A stretch of DNA of 64,000 bases from Phytohabitans flavus (lineage in GTDB: Bacteria > Actinomycetota > Actinomycetes > Mycobacteriales > Micromonosporaceae): assembly GCF_011764545.1 (NCBI RefSeq), contig NZ_AP022870.1, forward strand, positions 3,270,001-3,334,000. Direction: 5' to 3'. Position 1 is the first letter of the stretch. Each line of letters opens with the position of its first letter. The notes under the pieces are model-generated. The model did not search any database. It was not told the DNA's origin and saw nothing but the letters and a program-made list of their open reading frames with translations. The position numbers and the translations under genes are program-made. This document shows, piece by piece, positions 17,356-26,376 of the stretch.

Positions 17356-18862
17356 CAGTTCCCTCCGTGGGCTTGGGCGGCGCCGAAGCGCGGTACCCGC
17401 ACACCGTCCAGGGCGACATGGACGATCTTGGACTCGGTGTAGAAGTCGATGCTGTGCGCGCCGCCCTCGCGGCCCACGCCGCTGGCCTTGGTCCCGCCGA
17501 ACGGGGTACGCAGGTCCCGGATGTTGTGCGAGTTGAGCCAGACCATGCCCGCCTCGACCGCGCCCGCCACCCGGTGCCCGCGCCGCAGGTCGGAGGTCCA
17601 GACGTACGCCGCCAGGCCGTACCGCGTGTCGTTGGCCAGGCGCACCGCCTCGGCCTCGTCGGCGAACGGCGTGACGCAGACGACCGGGCCGAAGATCTCC
17701 TCCTGGAAGATCCGCATCCGTGGCGTCACGTCGGCGAAGACCGTGGCGGCGAGGAAGTTGCCCGACTCCAGCCCGGCCGGGCGGTCGCCACCGGCCACCA
17801 GCCGGGCGCCCTCCGCCACGCCGATGTCGACGTACTCCCGGACCCGCGCGAGGTGCTCGGGATGCACGAGCGCGCCGATCTCGGTGGTGTCGAGTGCGGG
17901 ATCGCCGACCTGGACCCGCGCCGCGCGCTCGGCGAGACGCTCGACGAACCGCTCGTAGACCGGCTGTTCGACAAGGATGCGCGAGCCGGCCGTACACCGC
18001 TCGCCGTTCAGCGAGAAGACCCCGAAGAGCGCGCTGTCGAGCGCGGCGTCGAGGTCCGCGTCGGCGAAGACCACCACAGGGCTCTTGCCGCCCAGCTCCA
18101 TCGAGAGGCCCTTGAGGTGGTCCGCCGCGGTACGCATGATGATCTTCCCGGTCGTCGTCTCGCCGGTGAACGAGATCCGCGGTACGTCTGGGTGGGCCAC
18201 GAGGGCGGCGCCGGCGACCTCGCCGATGCCGTGCACGATGTTGAACACGCCGCCCGGCAGCCCGGCGCGTTCGGTCAGCGCCGGGAGCAGGCTCGCCGAC
18301 AGCGGCGTCCACTCGGCGGGCTTGAGCACGACCGAGCAGCCCGAGGCCAGGGCCGGGGCGAGCTTCCAGGATTCGAGCATGAACGGGGTGTTCCACGGCG
18401 TGATCAGCCCGGCGACGCCGACCGGGCGCCGGACGACGTACCCGAGCTGGGAGTCGCCGGTACGGAACGCGTCCTCGTGCATGCCGACGACCAGGCTGGC
18501 GAAGTAGCGGAAGTTCTCCGCCGCCCGGGCGGCCTGGCCGCGGGCCTGGGTGACCGGCAGTCCGGTGTCGAACGTTTCGAAGCGGGCGAGCTGGTCAGCC
18601 GACTCCTCGATCAGGTCGGCGAGGCGGGTGAGCACCTTCGCCCGCTCCCGCGGCGCCGCGCCGGCCCACGCCCCCTCGGTGAACGCCCGGTGGGCCGCCT
18701 GGACGGCCCGGTCGACGTCGGCGGCCGTACCCGCGGACACCTGCGCGTACGGGGTGTCGCTCACCGGGTCGGCGAGGGGAACGTGCCGCCGTCGAGGCTG
18801 TCGACGTGCTTGCCGTCGACGTAGTGCTGGATCGACGTGGGCAGTCCAGCCGGTGGGTTCAC
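17355..18862 (-). CDS. Aldehyde dehydrogenase, HpaE (carboxymethylhydroxymuconic semialdehyde) type, frame break at the N-terminus
   Basis: The active-site region FSLNGERCTAGSRI and the tail GMVWLNSHNIRDLRTPFGG closely resemble HpaE, the dehydrogenase of the homoprotocatechuate meta pathway. Read from GTG 18764 alone the protein lacks its first 33 residues. One additional G in the run 18776-18779 (C on the coding strand) joins them: VNPPAGLPTSIQHYVDGK, then DGGTFPLADPVSDTPYAQV, giving 502 residues from GTG 18862. This N-terminus is exactly the dimer arm expected, so the break is most likely a base-call error. With the FAH-family gene at the left edge it is the best hint of a meta-cleavage-like route, though no ring-cleavage dioxygenase is visible. 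Confidence 0.87.
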
Positions 18863-18885
18863 TCTCTCACCTCACGCGCGCAGGG

Positions 18886-19668
18886 TCAGACGACCGTGCT
18901 CATCGCGTCGACAAGCCGCAGCTCGTCGGCGCTAAGCTCGAAGTTCCAGATGTCGATGTTTTCCCGGATCCGCTCGGGGCGTACCGACCGGGGCAGGCAC
19001 ACGACGCCGTGCTGGACGTGCCAGCGGAGCAGGACCTGGGCCGGCGTCACCGAGTGCGCGTTCGCGACCTTCGCCAGCGTGGGGTCGTCGTGGTCGGTGA
19101 GGCGGATCGCGCTGAAGCCTTCCAGGACGATGCCGCGCTCGCGCAGCTGCGCCATCCGCTCCCGGTCGAAGAGCTCCGGCGTCCACTTGATCTGGTTGAC
19201 CGCCGGCACGACGCCGGTGGCGTCGACGAGCTCGTCGATCTGCGCGGTGCTGTAGTTACTCACGCCGATCGCGCGGACCTTTCCCTCCTCCCGCGCGGCG
19301 ACGAGGAACCTCCACAGCGGCACGGACTCCTCCGGCTGCGGCGGCGCGTGGATCAGCCAGAGGTCGAGGTAGTCGGTACGCAGCTTCTTCAGGCTGCCGT
19401 CGAGGGTCTCCCGCTCGAAGCCCACCCGCCGGGGCGGGATCTTCGAGGTCAGGAAGACCTCCTCGCGGTCGACGCCGCAGTCTTCGAGCGCCTGGCCGAT
19501 CTCGGCCTCGTTCTCGTAGCCGTACGCGGTGTCGATGTGCCGGTAACCCGCCTCCAGCGCGGTCCGGACCGTGGGCCCCACGTCGTCGCCGATCACGTTC
19601 CAGGTACCGAGTCCGACCAGCGGCAGTGGCTTGCCGACACCGATATCGACAGACTTGTGCCCGCTCAT
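18886..19668 (-). CDS. Aldo/keto reductase, 2,5-diketogluconate reductase (Dkg) type
   Basis: The 260-residue reductase has HIDTAYGYENE (Asp and Tyr, ~45-53), LTSKIPP (Lys) and LWLIHAPPQ (His), followed by AIGVSNYS and the C-terminal LPRSVRPERIREN cofactor segment. It belongs to the shorter DkgA/AKR5-like group, unlike the reductase at 16384. The ATG overlaps the SnoaL-like stop as TGATG, so the genes are coupled. NADPH-dependent reduction of a small aldehyde or ketone is the expected activity. Confidence 0.9.
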   Translation of the reverse strand: MSGHKSVDIGVGKPLPLVGLGTWNVIGDDVGPTVRTALEAGYRHIDTAYGYENEAEIGQALEDCGVDREEVFLTSKIPPRRVGFERETLDGSLKKLRTDYLDLWLIHAPPQPEESVPLWRFLVAAREEGKVRAIGVSNYSTAQIDELVDATGVVPAVNQIKWTPELFDRERMAQLRERGIVLEGFSAIRLTDHDDPTLAKVANAHSVTPAQVLLRWHVQHGVVCLPRSVRPERIRENIDIWNFELSADELRLVDAMSTVV

Positions 19669-20057
19669 CAGCTCAGCGCCGCGGCGATCACGCTCGTGTC
19701 GGTGACCTGCTCGAACCGGCTGATCCGGCCGCCCGTCACGGTGAACCAGTGCACGTAGCGGGCCTCGAACGCCTTGCCGGTCGCCTTGTAGGTGCCGGAG
19801 TACCAGCCGAGCGCCGCGACGACGTCGCCGTCACCCACGATCACGTCCGGGACCACCTTGAACCCGTCCCACTCCGCGCCGATCCGCGCGAAGACGTTCT
19901 CCACCACCGCTTCCGGGCCGTGATACGTACCGGCGTACGGGAAGCCGGCCGCCTCGACCCATTCCACGTCGGGCGAGAGCGTGGCGAGCGCACCCGGTAC
20001 GTCCCCGGAGGCCATGCGGCCGTAGTGCGCGCGGACGACGTCGGTGGCGTCGGTCAT
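19668..20057 (-). CDS. SnoaL-like/ketosteroid isomerase-fold protein
   Basis: This 129-residue single-domain NTF2-like protein has an N-terminal helix (DVVRAHYGRMASGDVPGAL), then DVEWVEAAGFPYAGTYHG and a C-terminal sheet VHWFTVTGGRISRFEQVTD. The family holds isomerases, cyclases and hydrolases of polyketide- or terpene-like substrates, and many members are uncharacterised. GGGGAG precedes the ATG. It is the first gene behind the operator-bearing promoter at 20084-20120, heading the aldo/keto reductase-HpaE-MmgE unit. Confidence 0.8.
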   Translation of the reverse strand: MTDATDVVRAHYGRMASGDVPGALATLSPDVEWVEAAGFPYAGTYHGPEAVVENVFARIGAEWDGFKVVPDVIVGDGDVVAALGWYSGTYKATGKAFEARYVHWFTVTGGRISRFEQVTDTSVIAAALS

Positions 20058-20083
20058 GGGTCACTCCCCGGAAGCGGCATCAG

Positions 20084-20120
20084 GTATACGAGATCATATA
20101 CGTTCTGCGATCCGGGTCAA
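20084..20120 (-). promoter_or_regulatory. Promoter with GTATA-type operator, SnoaL-led operon
   Basis: On the minus strand TTGACC (20120-20115) is followed after 16 nt by TATGAT (20098-20093). GTATAC-N6-ATATAC (20084-20101) overlaps the -10 completely; its outer GTATA/TATAC arms are perfect. Only 26 bp separate it from the SnoaL start. Spacing and operator placement copy those at 4857 and 14912. Confidence 0.65.
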
Positions 20121-20198
20121 GGCGCTCAGTACAGCTCGCGCCGCCCGACGGGCCGATCGCCGGAGACGGTCGCGACCGTCCGGGCCCGGCCCACTCCC

Positions 20199-20702
20199 CT
20201 ACCTGCCGGACTCGGCGATGTGCTCGACGAGGAGCGGGCAGGTGTCGTCGGCGAGCGAGTCGTCCAGGCGGGACCCGACGTCGTCGAGGATGGTGCGCAC
20301 GGTCCGCAGCCGGTGCGCCCGGGCCTGGCGCGCGATCTCGGCCGGCGTGATGGAACGGGACTCGATGAGGTCGAAGAGGGCGTAGTGCTCGCGTACCGCC
20401 TCCTGCGCCGCGTCGACCGAGTAGACCGGATGGTCTCGGGCGATGCCTCGGATGCGCGCCGCCTGGCAGCGGACGAGCTCGAGCAGGTGGCTGTTGGGGC
20501 AGCGCGAATAGAGCAGTTCGTGCAGTTCGTGCCCAAGCTCGCCGTACCGGTCGACCCGCCCGCTTAGGACGCATTCGGCCATCTCGGCGTTGAGCTTGCG
20601 CGCCAGGGCGATGTCCTCCGGCGTCAGTAGCGGCACGCTCAGCGCCGTGGCGTTCTCCTCCAGCACGGCCAGTGCCTCCACCGCCATGTCGGTCGGAATC
20701 AT
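20199..20702 (-). CDS. FCD-domain protein: GntR/FadR-type ligand-binding domain without its winged helix
   Basis: The 167-residue product is all alpha-helical FCD domain. It reads from the first helix (AVEALAVLEENATALSVP), through the GHELHELLYSRCPNSHLLELV motif, to EHYALFDLIESRSITPAEIA and the last His helix. Complete regulators of this family are about 220-240 residues, with a DNA-binding wHTH first. Here the upstream minus-strand frame has a stop within about 60 nt and none of the three frames to 20990 encodes a wHTH. The ATG at 20702 with GGAGGG is used; GTG 20726 is possible. It lies between two promoters carrying the shared operator. It could be a remnant, a ligand sensor or a dominant-negative partner. 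Confidence 0.78.
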   Translation of the reverse strand: MIPTDMAVEALAVLEENATALSVPLLTPEDIALARKLNAEMAECVLSGRVDRYGELGHELHELLYSRCPNSHLLELVRCQAARIRGIARDHPVYSVDAAQEAVREHYALFDLIESRSITPAEIARQARAHRLRTVRTILDDVGSRLDDSLADDTCPLLVEHIAESGR

Positions 20703-20945
20703 CTGCCCTCCGTAGCCTCGCCGCACGCACCCACATACGCCGGACCGCCGGCAAAGCTACGCAGGGGCCGCATCGCCGGTTGCGCCCGTGTCAACGTGAT
20801 ACTAAGAGCGTGTTACCGGCGTGACCAGCCTTCCGCCGGGTCGAGTCCGCCCCTGACCTCGTGCCCCACACCGAGTCCATCGGCGCTCGCTGATGCCGTA
20901 GCACGCGGATCGATAGACCGACACCGTCGTCCATCTTGGACACCC

Positions 20946-20999
20946 TTGACTCTTCTCGACGCACTGGTACAGTCCCAATCTGTATAGATTTTCCTATAC
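20946..20999 (+). promoter_or_regulatory. Promoter and GTATA-type operator of the solute-binding-protein operon
   Basis: TTGACT (20946-20951) and TACAGT (20968-20973) with a 16-nt spacer form a plausible promoter. Starting 8 nt after the -10 is GTATAG-N6-CTATAC (20982-20999), a perfect 6-bp inverted repeat. The GTG of the lipoprotein follows at 21016 after GGAGGT. The palindrome position over the initial transcribed region suits a repressor. The 288-bp gap to the divergent FCD gene shows no other gene. Confidence 0.6.
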
Positions 21000-21015
21000 G
21001 ATCTGGAGGTGGCCC

Positions 21016-22640
21016 GTGCTGAGAAACGCACTCACCGCGTCCCGTCCAGCGAGAGTCGCCGCGGCGGTCGGCGCGACGGTTTTGGCCCTGGCGCTCGGTG
21101 CCTGTGGCTCGGACGGATCCGGAGGGCCCGACGGGTCGAGTGACTCGTCCGCCGCCCCCGGTGGTGGGCTGCCGAACGGCACGCCCAAGAAGGGCGGCGC
21201 GCTGACGATGGTCGTCGCCTCGGTCGGTTCGAGCTTCGATCCGGCGATCCAGCAGCTCAACGCGTTCACCGAGTCCGGCCCGATGAGCGCCATCTACGGC
21301 GCCACGCTCTACCAGCTCGCCGGCGACCCGAAGGTGCGGCCCGGCTTCGTCAAGTCCTTCACCCCGTCGCCGGACTTCAAGAGCTGGACCGCTGTGCTCA
21401 ACCCGGACATCAAGTTCAGCGACGGTACGCCGTTCGACGCGGCGGCCATCGCGTACAACATCGAGCGTTCCGCCGACCCGGCGACGGGCTCGATCTTCCG
21501 GCTCGTCGCGCAGGGCATGAAGACCACGGTCGTCGACCCGCTGACCCTGAAGATCGACCTCGAAGCGGCCGACGCGCAGTTCGACAAGCAGTTCATGATC
21601 GCCTTCGGCTGCATCGGGTCACCGACCGCGATGAAGGCGCTCGGCACCGAGTTTCGCACCAAGCCGGTCGGTGCCGGACCGTTCAAGCTGCGGAGCCTCA
21701 CGCCCGGACAGTCCATGGAGGTCGAGCGAAACCCGTACTACTCCTCGTTCGCCAAGGACCAGCCGTACCTGGACAGCGTCACCTTCCAGGCCGTCGGCTC
21801 GTACCCGCAGCAGATCGCCGCGCTTCAGAACGGGTCCGCGCAGGTCATGTTCGCCAGCGGTCAGCAGATCATCGACCAGCTGAAGACCTCCGGCCTCAAC
21901 AACTACAGCTTCCAGAGCATCGGCGGCGGCTCGTACCTGTTCAACACGAGGAAGGCGCCGTTCGACGACCCGGCGGCCCGCGAGGCTGTCGTGCTCGCCC
22001 TCAACCGGGCGACCGCGGCGAACGTGTTCGCGCCCGGCACACCGCCGGTCACGAACTTCTTCCCCGATAGCAACCCGTTCCACGACAACAAGAACGACTA
22101 CGTCGCGCAGAACAAGGAACGGGCCCAGCAGCTCTTCGACGAGCTCGCGGGAAAGGCAAGCCGGTCGAGTTCGAGTTCCTCTTCCAGTCGAACTTCCCCG
22201 ACTCGGTCAACACGGCACAGGGCATCCAGGCGCAGCTGTCGACGTACCAGAACGTCAAGGTGACGGTGAAGGGTGAGCCCGGCGCCAACCAGCTCGCCAG
22301 CATGCGGGCCGGCAACTACCAGATGACGCAGTACGGCCTCTACTCCCAGAACGCGGTGCCCGACGGGGTCAACCAGTTCGGCACCGGCGCACCGTCCAAC
22401 TTCACCGGTTGGAGCAACTCCACTGTGGACAGCGCGATCCGCGAGCTGCACGAGACGCAGGACGCGGCGAAGCAGAAGGAGTCCTGGAGCAAAATCCTCG
22501 AACAGCTGAACAAGGACAACCCGCTGATGTTCGTCAACCAGGGCGTGCTCGGCTTCGCCGCCTCGAAGGACATCACCGGCATCCAGCTGATCGGCCTTGG
22601 GTTCATACCGCTCTTCGGGCCGCTCGGGTACGCGTCCTAA
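21016..22640 (+). CDS. ABC transporter substrate-binding lipoprotein, family 5 (OppA/DppA type; internal frame break)
   Basis: A lipoprotein signal (positive n-region, LALALGACGS lipobox with Cys near residue 31) places it on the outer face of the membrane. Family-5 features follow: YNIERS near 150, VGAGPFKL near 220 and ALNRATA near 335. The frame fails at 22155-22156. One additional G joins DELAGK to GKPVEFEFLFQSN, and the rest runs to the stop at 22640, giving 541 residues, the normal size. It is probably the binding protein for both permease pairs, since it is the only one of its family here. Start GTG 21016 has GGAGGT 6 nt upstream. Confidence 0.88.
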
Positions 22641-22653
22641 CCGGGGAGTACAG

Positions 22654-23670
22654 ATGAAGGTAGGCATCCGGATCCCGCCCTGCCGGCCAGTTCCGGAGGT
22701 GGCCGCGTCGGCACGGCTAGCCGAGCGGGCCGGTTTCGACGCGGTCACCATGCCGGACTCCCCCACGCTGTGGCGGGACACGTTTACAGCGCTCGCGTTC
22801 GCCGCCACCGCGACCGAGCGGGTCGAGCTCTGGTCGTCGGTCACCAACGTCGTCACGCGCCAGCCGATCGGCCTGGCGAGCAGCGTGCGGACGGTGGCGG
22901 AGCTGTGCGGCGACAGGTTCCGGCTCGGCATCGGTGCCGCCGACAGCTCCGCGTTCCTCACTGGACGGTGCCCGGCGACGACGGGCGAGCTGCGGTCGGG
23001 CATCGCGCTCGTCACCGACCTGCTGCGCGGTGCCGAGGGGAAGATCGGCGACCACGCGGTCACCCTCCAGGACCCGAGCGGTCCGGTGCCGGTCTACCTC
23101 GCCGCGGAGGGTCCCCGAAACACCGCGCTCGCGGTCGAGGTCGCGGACGGCGTGATGACGACGTTCCGGGACGTCGACCGGAAGGCGGAGCGGATCGCAG
23201 CGGCGTACGCCAAGAGTGGGCGCACCAGCCCGTTCCGGCACATCGTCGTCTCGTTCGTCAAGATCACGGACGACCCGGCTCGCGAGGCGCGCGAGCTCAA
23301 GCCGCGGATCGTGAAGACGGTCCAGGCGGAGGGGGCCCGGCTGTTCGAGGAGGCCGGCTTCGACATCCGGGTACCGAGCAAGCCGATCCTGCTGCCGGAC
23401 GGCACGGACATCGGGCACCCGCGCGATATGGACGAGGCGATCCGGGTGGCGTCGCAGTGGGTCCCGGACGAGGCCGCCGTCTGGTACGCCGGGCAGATCG
23501 GCCTGTTCGGGACGCCACGCGAGATCGTCGCGGGCATCGAGCGCCTGGCCGGGCTCGGGGTCGCGGCGCTGCACATGACCGACGGTGGGTCCTTCGACCT
23601 GCCGGACGCGCTCATCGAGCAGTTCGGCGCCGAGGTGTTGCCACTGCTGCGGGCGGGATGTTCTCCTTGA
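22654..23670 (+). CDS. Luciferase-like (F420/FMN-dependent) monooxygenase-family protein
   Basis: The 338-residue TIM-barrel protein starts MKVGIRIPPCRPV. It contains LAERAGFDAVTMPDS near residue 26, RFRLGIGAADS near 92, and GPVPVYLAAEGPRNTALAVEVADGV near 145. These are typical of actinobacterial LLM-class flavin or F420 oxidoreductases such as methylene-tetrahydromethanopterin reductase-like enzymes. GGGGAG lies 5 nt before the ATG. It sits inside the uptake operon, between binding protein and permease, so it may perform the first oxidation or reduction of the imported compound. Cofactor choice cannot be read with certainty. Confidence 0.82.
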   Translation: MKVGIRIPPCRPVPEVAASARLAERAGFDAVTMPDSPTLWRDTFTALAFAATATERVELWSSVTNVVTRQPIGLASSVRTVAELCGDRFRLGIGAADSSAFLTGRCPATTGELRSGIALVTDLLRGAEGKIGDHAVTLQDPSGPVPVYLAAEGPRNTALAVEVADGVMTTFRDVDRKAERIAAAYAKSGRTSPFRHIVVSFVKITDDPAREARELKPRIVKTVQAEGARLFEEAGFDIRVPSKPILLPDGTDIGHPRDMDEAIRVASQWVPDEAAVWYAGQIGLFGTPREIVAGIERLAGLGVAALHMTDGGSFDLPDALIEQFGAEVLPLLRAGCSP

Positions 23671-24613
23671 GATTCTTCATTCTCCGCAAGGTGATCCAGG
23701 CCGTAGTGGTCATCGTCCTGGTCACCCTCGCGACGCAGCTGCTGTCCAGCCTCATCCCGGGTTCGCCGGGCCAGTCGATCCTCGGCGAGGGCGCCGGCAA
23801 GGAGGCGATCGACAGGTTCAACCAGGAGTACGGCTTCGACAAGCCGTTCTGGACCCGGTACTGGGACTGGATCACCGGCGCGCTGCACGGCGACCTCGGC
23901 CAGTCCGTCCAGAGTAGACAGCCCGTCGCCGACGTCCTGCTGGCGCACCTCCCGGTGACGCTCGAACTCGCCGTCGTCTCGATCGCGCTGTCACTGCTCA
24001 TCGCGATCCCGGTCGCCGTGCTCTGCGCGACGTACGAAGGCGGCTGGCTCGACCGGCTGGTGACCGCCTTCTCCTCCGGGCTGCTCGCGATCCCCGGCTT
24101 CGTGGCGTGCGTCTTCCTCGTCGCCTTCTTCTCCGTACAGGCGGGCGTGTTCCCCATCTACGGCTGGGTGCCGCTCACCGAGGACCCGTGGCAGAACGTC
24201 GTGCACGCGGCGCTTCCGGTGGCCGTACTGAGCATCGCGTCGTGCCCGCTCTTCCTCCGGGTGCTCCGCGCGGACCTTGTCACCACGCTCCGGGAGGACT
24301 TCGTGCTAGCCGCCCGGGCCCGCGGGCTGCCGAACTCGTACATCATGTTCCGTCACGTGCTCCGCCCGGCGTCGGCGTCCCTCTTCACGCTGGCCGGGCT
24401 GGTGTTCGGTTTCCTGATGGCGGGTCGATCATCGTGGAGACGTACTTCTCGCTGCCCGGCATCGGCCAGGCGGTCGGCATCGCCGTGCAGGCCAACGACC
24501 TGCCGATCGTGCAGGGAGTCGTCGCGCTCGTCGCGGTCGTGTACGTCGTCGTCAACACACTCGTCGACACCGGATACAGGCTTCTCGACCCGCAGTCCGG
24601 GAGGCAGCGATGA
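23658..24613 (+). CDS. Second ABC permease, OppB/DppB type (internal frame break)
   Basis: The product starts MFSLRFFILRKV inside the last codons of the monooxygenase gene (13-nt overlap). It is a clear paralogue of the permease at 13784: SLIPGSPG, EYGFDKPFWTRYWDW, LREDFVLAARARGLPNSYIMFR. The frame breaks at 24419-24421. One more G turns GFLMAGRSSW into GFLMGGSIIVETYFSLPG, and the reading then continues to the stop at 24613, giving 318 residues. The TGA overlaps the next ATG. Without the extra base the last two membrane segments would be lost. Confidence 0.87.
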
Positions 24614-25479
24614 CGGCCGCCCCTCTCGGTGTGGCCCCGGCCGCACGGACCCGCCAGCGGCGACGGCGCCGTTCGAACGTGTCGGTCGCCCTCGCGTTCG
24701 GCTGGGCGGGCCTGATCGTGCTGCTCTGCCTCACCGCGCAGTGGCTACCCCTGCACGACCCCACGACGTCGGTCGGCAACCCAAACCTGGAGCCGTCGCT
24801 GACGAGAGAGTTCCTCGGTACCGACGCGATCGGGCGCAGCCTGCTGTCCAGGATCGCGTACGGCGCGCGGGCCTCGGTCGAGATCAGCCTCTCCGCGACC
24901 CTCCTCGCCATGGTGATCGGCGTGATCCTCGGCCTCGCCACGGTGTACCTGCGCGGCGTGTTCACCGAGATCGTCGACACGCTCACCAACGCGGTGCTGG
25001 CCGTGCCGGCGCTGTTGCTGCTGCTCGCGATCATGATGGCGCTGCGGCCCAGCACGCCGGTACTCATCGGGGCGCTCGGCTTCATCTTCATCCCGGCGTT
25101 CATGCGGCTCACCCGCGCGAGCGCGCAGTCCCAGATGCACCGCGAGTACGTGCTCGCGGCACGCGCGATGGGCGCTGGCGGGCCGCGGCTGATGCTGCGC
25201 GAGGTGCTCCCCAACGCGATCCTGCCGGTGATCTCGTACGCCGCGCTCGTGCTGCCGTCCATCATGATCACCGAGGGCTCCCTCAGCTACCTCGGCTTCG
25301 GCGTCCAGCCACCCACGCCCAGCTGGGGCGCGATGATCGCGCAGGGGCAGCCGGCCCTGGCCCGCGCGCCGTGGCCGACGATCATCCCGTGCATCGTGAT
25401 GTTCGCGACGGTGCTCGCGCTGAACACGATCGGTGACTGGCTTCGGGTACGGATGGACGCCCGCGAAGGCCAGCTCTGA
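24610..25479 (+). CDS. Second ABC permease, OppC/DppC type
   Basis: The 289-residue intact protein has LGTDAIGRSLLSRIAYGARAS near 75, the EAA loop EYVLAARAMGAGGPRLMLREV near 180 and SLSYLGFGVQPPTPSWG near 230. It is coupled by ATGA to the OppB-type gene. No ATPase genes follow: the operon ends here, 2 bp from a convergent hydrolase gene. This pair presumably uses the OppD/OppF ATPases at 10827-12853. Confidence 0.92.
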   Translation: MTAAPLGVAPAARTRQRRRRRSNVSVALAFGWAGLIVLLCLTAQWLPLHDPTTSVGNPNLEPSLTREFLGTDAIGRSLLSRIAYGARASVEISLSATLLAMVIGVILGLATVYLRGVFTEIVDTLTNAVLAVPALLLLLAIMMALRPSTPVLIGALGFIFIPAFMRLTRASAQSQMHREYVLAARAMGAGGPRLMLREVLPNAILPVISYAALVLPSIMITEGSLSYLGFGVQPPTPSWGAMIAQGQPALARAPWPTIIPCIVMFATVLALNTIGDWLRVRMDAREGQL

Positions 25480-25481
25480 CC

Positions 25482-26318
25482 TCACAGTTGGCTTGTCCGC
25501 TCCCGGTTGACGGGGGCCGCGAAGAACTCGGCGAGCGGCTCGACAAGCCTGCTCGGCGCCCTGTTCAGGCCGTCGTGTCCGCTGCGCGGGATCGGGAGGA
25601 CCCGGGCGTGTGGGAGAGCGTGGGCAAGTGTCTCGTTGAGCCCGACGTAGTAGGGCGGGCCGCCGGCGCCGTAGGTCAGCAGCACCTCAGCCTGGACCGC
25701 CGACCACGGGTCGGCGGGGCCGTCGTGGAGCCGTACCTGGTTCGTCTCGTCGAGGGTCTGTGCCAACAGATTGCCCATCGTGCGACCGATCGGCGTACGC
25801 AGGAACGCGCGGCAGATCGCGACGCGGACGCCGAGCGGAAGCCTCGCCGCCGGGGAGTGGGTGTTGAGGCCGGCGGTGGTGATGGCCATGCTCCTGGCGA
25901 GGTCGCCGTCTTGTGCCGCCTGGCGCGCGGCGTCGAGCCATTCCATGGGAAACTCGCCGTCGATGCTGACCGCCGCGTCGTAGAGCGCGAGCCGGTCGAT
26001 CGGCATCCGCAGCGCGGCCCGCAAGGCGATGAAGCCGCCGGAGCTGTGCCCGATGACGTTGCGGGCGCCGGTGTGCTCCAGGACCGCGCCGAGGTCGTCG
26101 ATGTCCTGGTCGAAGGTGTACGGCTCCTTGCGCGGGCCCGCGTCCTCGCGCCCCCGCCGGTTGTAGAGGTGCACGGTGAACCGGTCGGCCAGCTTACTGG
26201 CGAGCCGGCGGTAGATGCCGATCGTGACGCCGCCGCCATGCACGACGACGATGTCCGGTCCGCTTCCCGTCGAGTGCAGCACGATCGTCGCGCCATCAGG
26301 TGCCGTGATCCGTTCCAT
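25482..26318 (-). CDS. Alpha/beta-hydrolase
   Basis: The 278-residue alpha/beta-hydrolase has the oxyanion-region motif VVHGGG near residue 27, nucleophile Ser in GHSSGG near 93, an Asp/Glu-bearing strand later, and the catalytic His in RSGHDGLNRAP near 250. GAGGTG precedes the ATG. Ester or lactone hydrolysis is the generic expectation. It is divergent from a TetR gene with a 25-bp palindrome between them, so it is probably the regulated target of that repressor. It is not obviously tied to the transport operon with which it converges. Confidence 0.85.
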   Translation of the reverse strand: MERITAPDGATIVLHSTGSGPDIVVVHGGGVTIGIYRRLASKLADRFTVHLYNRRGREDAGPRKEPYTFDQDIDDLGAVLEHTGARNVIGHSSGGFIALRAALRMPIDRLALYDAAVSIDGEFPMEWLDAARQAAQDGDLARSMAITTAGLNTHSPAARLPLGVRVAICRAFLRTPIGRTMGNLLAQTLDETNQVRLHDGPADPWSAVQAEVLLTYGAGGPPYYVGLNETLAHALPHARVLPIPRSGHDGLNRAPSRLVEPLAEFFAAPVNRERTSQL

Positions 26319-26340
26319 CTGCCCACCTCGCTAGACAACA

Positions 26341-26365
26341 AAACTGCGAACGCCGTTTGCAGTTT
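26341..26365. promoter_or_regulatory. Likely TetR operator between the hydrolase and tetR-family genes
   Basis: AAACTGC and GCAGTTT form perfect outer arms around an 11-bp centre that is itself largely symmetric, so 22 of 25 positions are palindromic, the odd centre base not counting. It lies in the 58-bp divergent spacer, 22 bp from the hydrolase start and 11 bp from the TetR start. This is the classic autoregulation arrangement. Confidence 0.65.
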
Positions 26366-26376
26366 ACAGTGGATCT

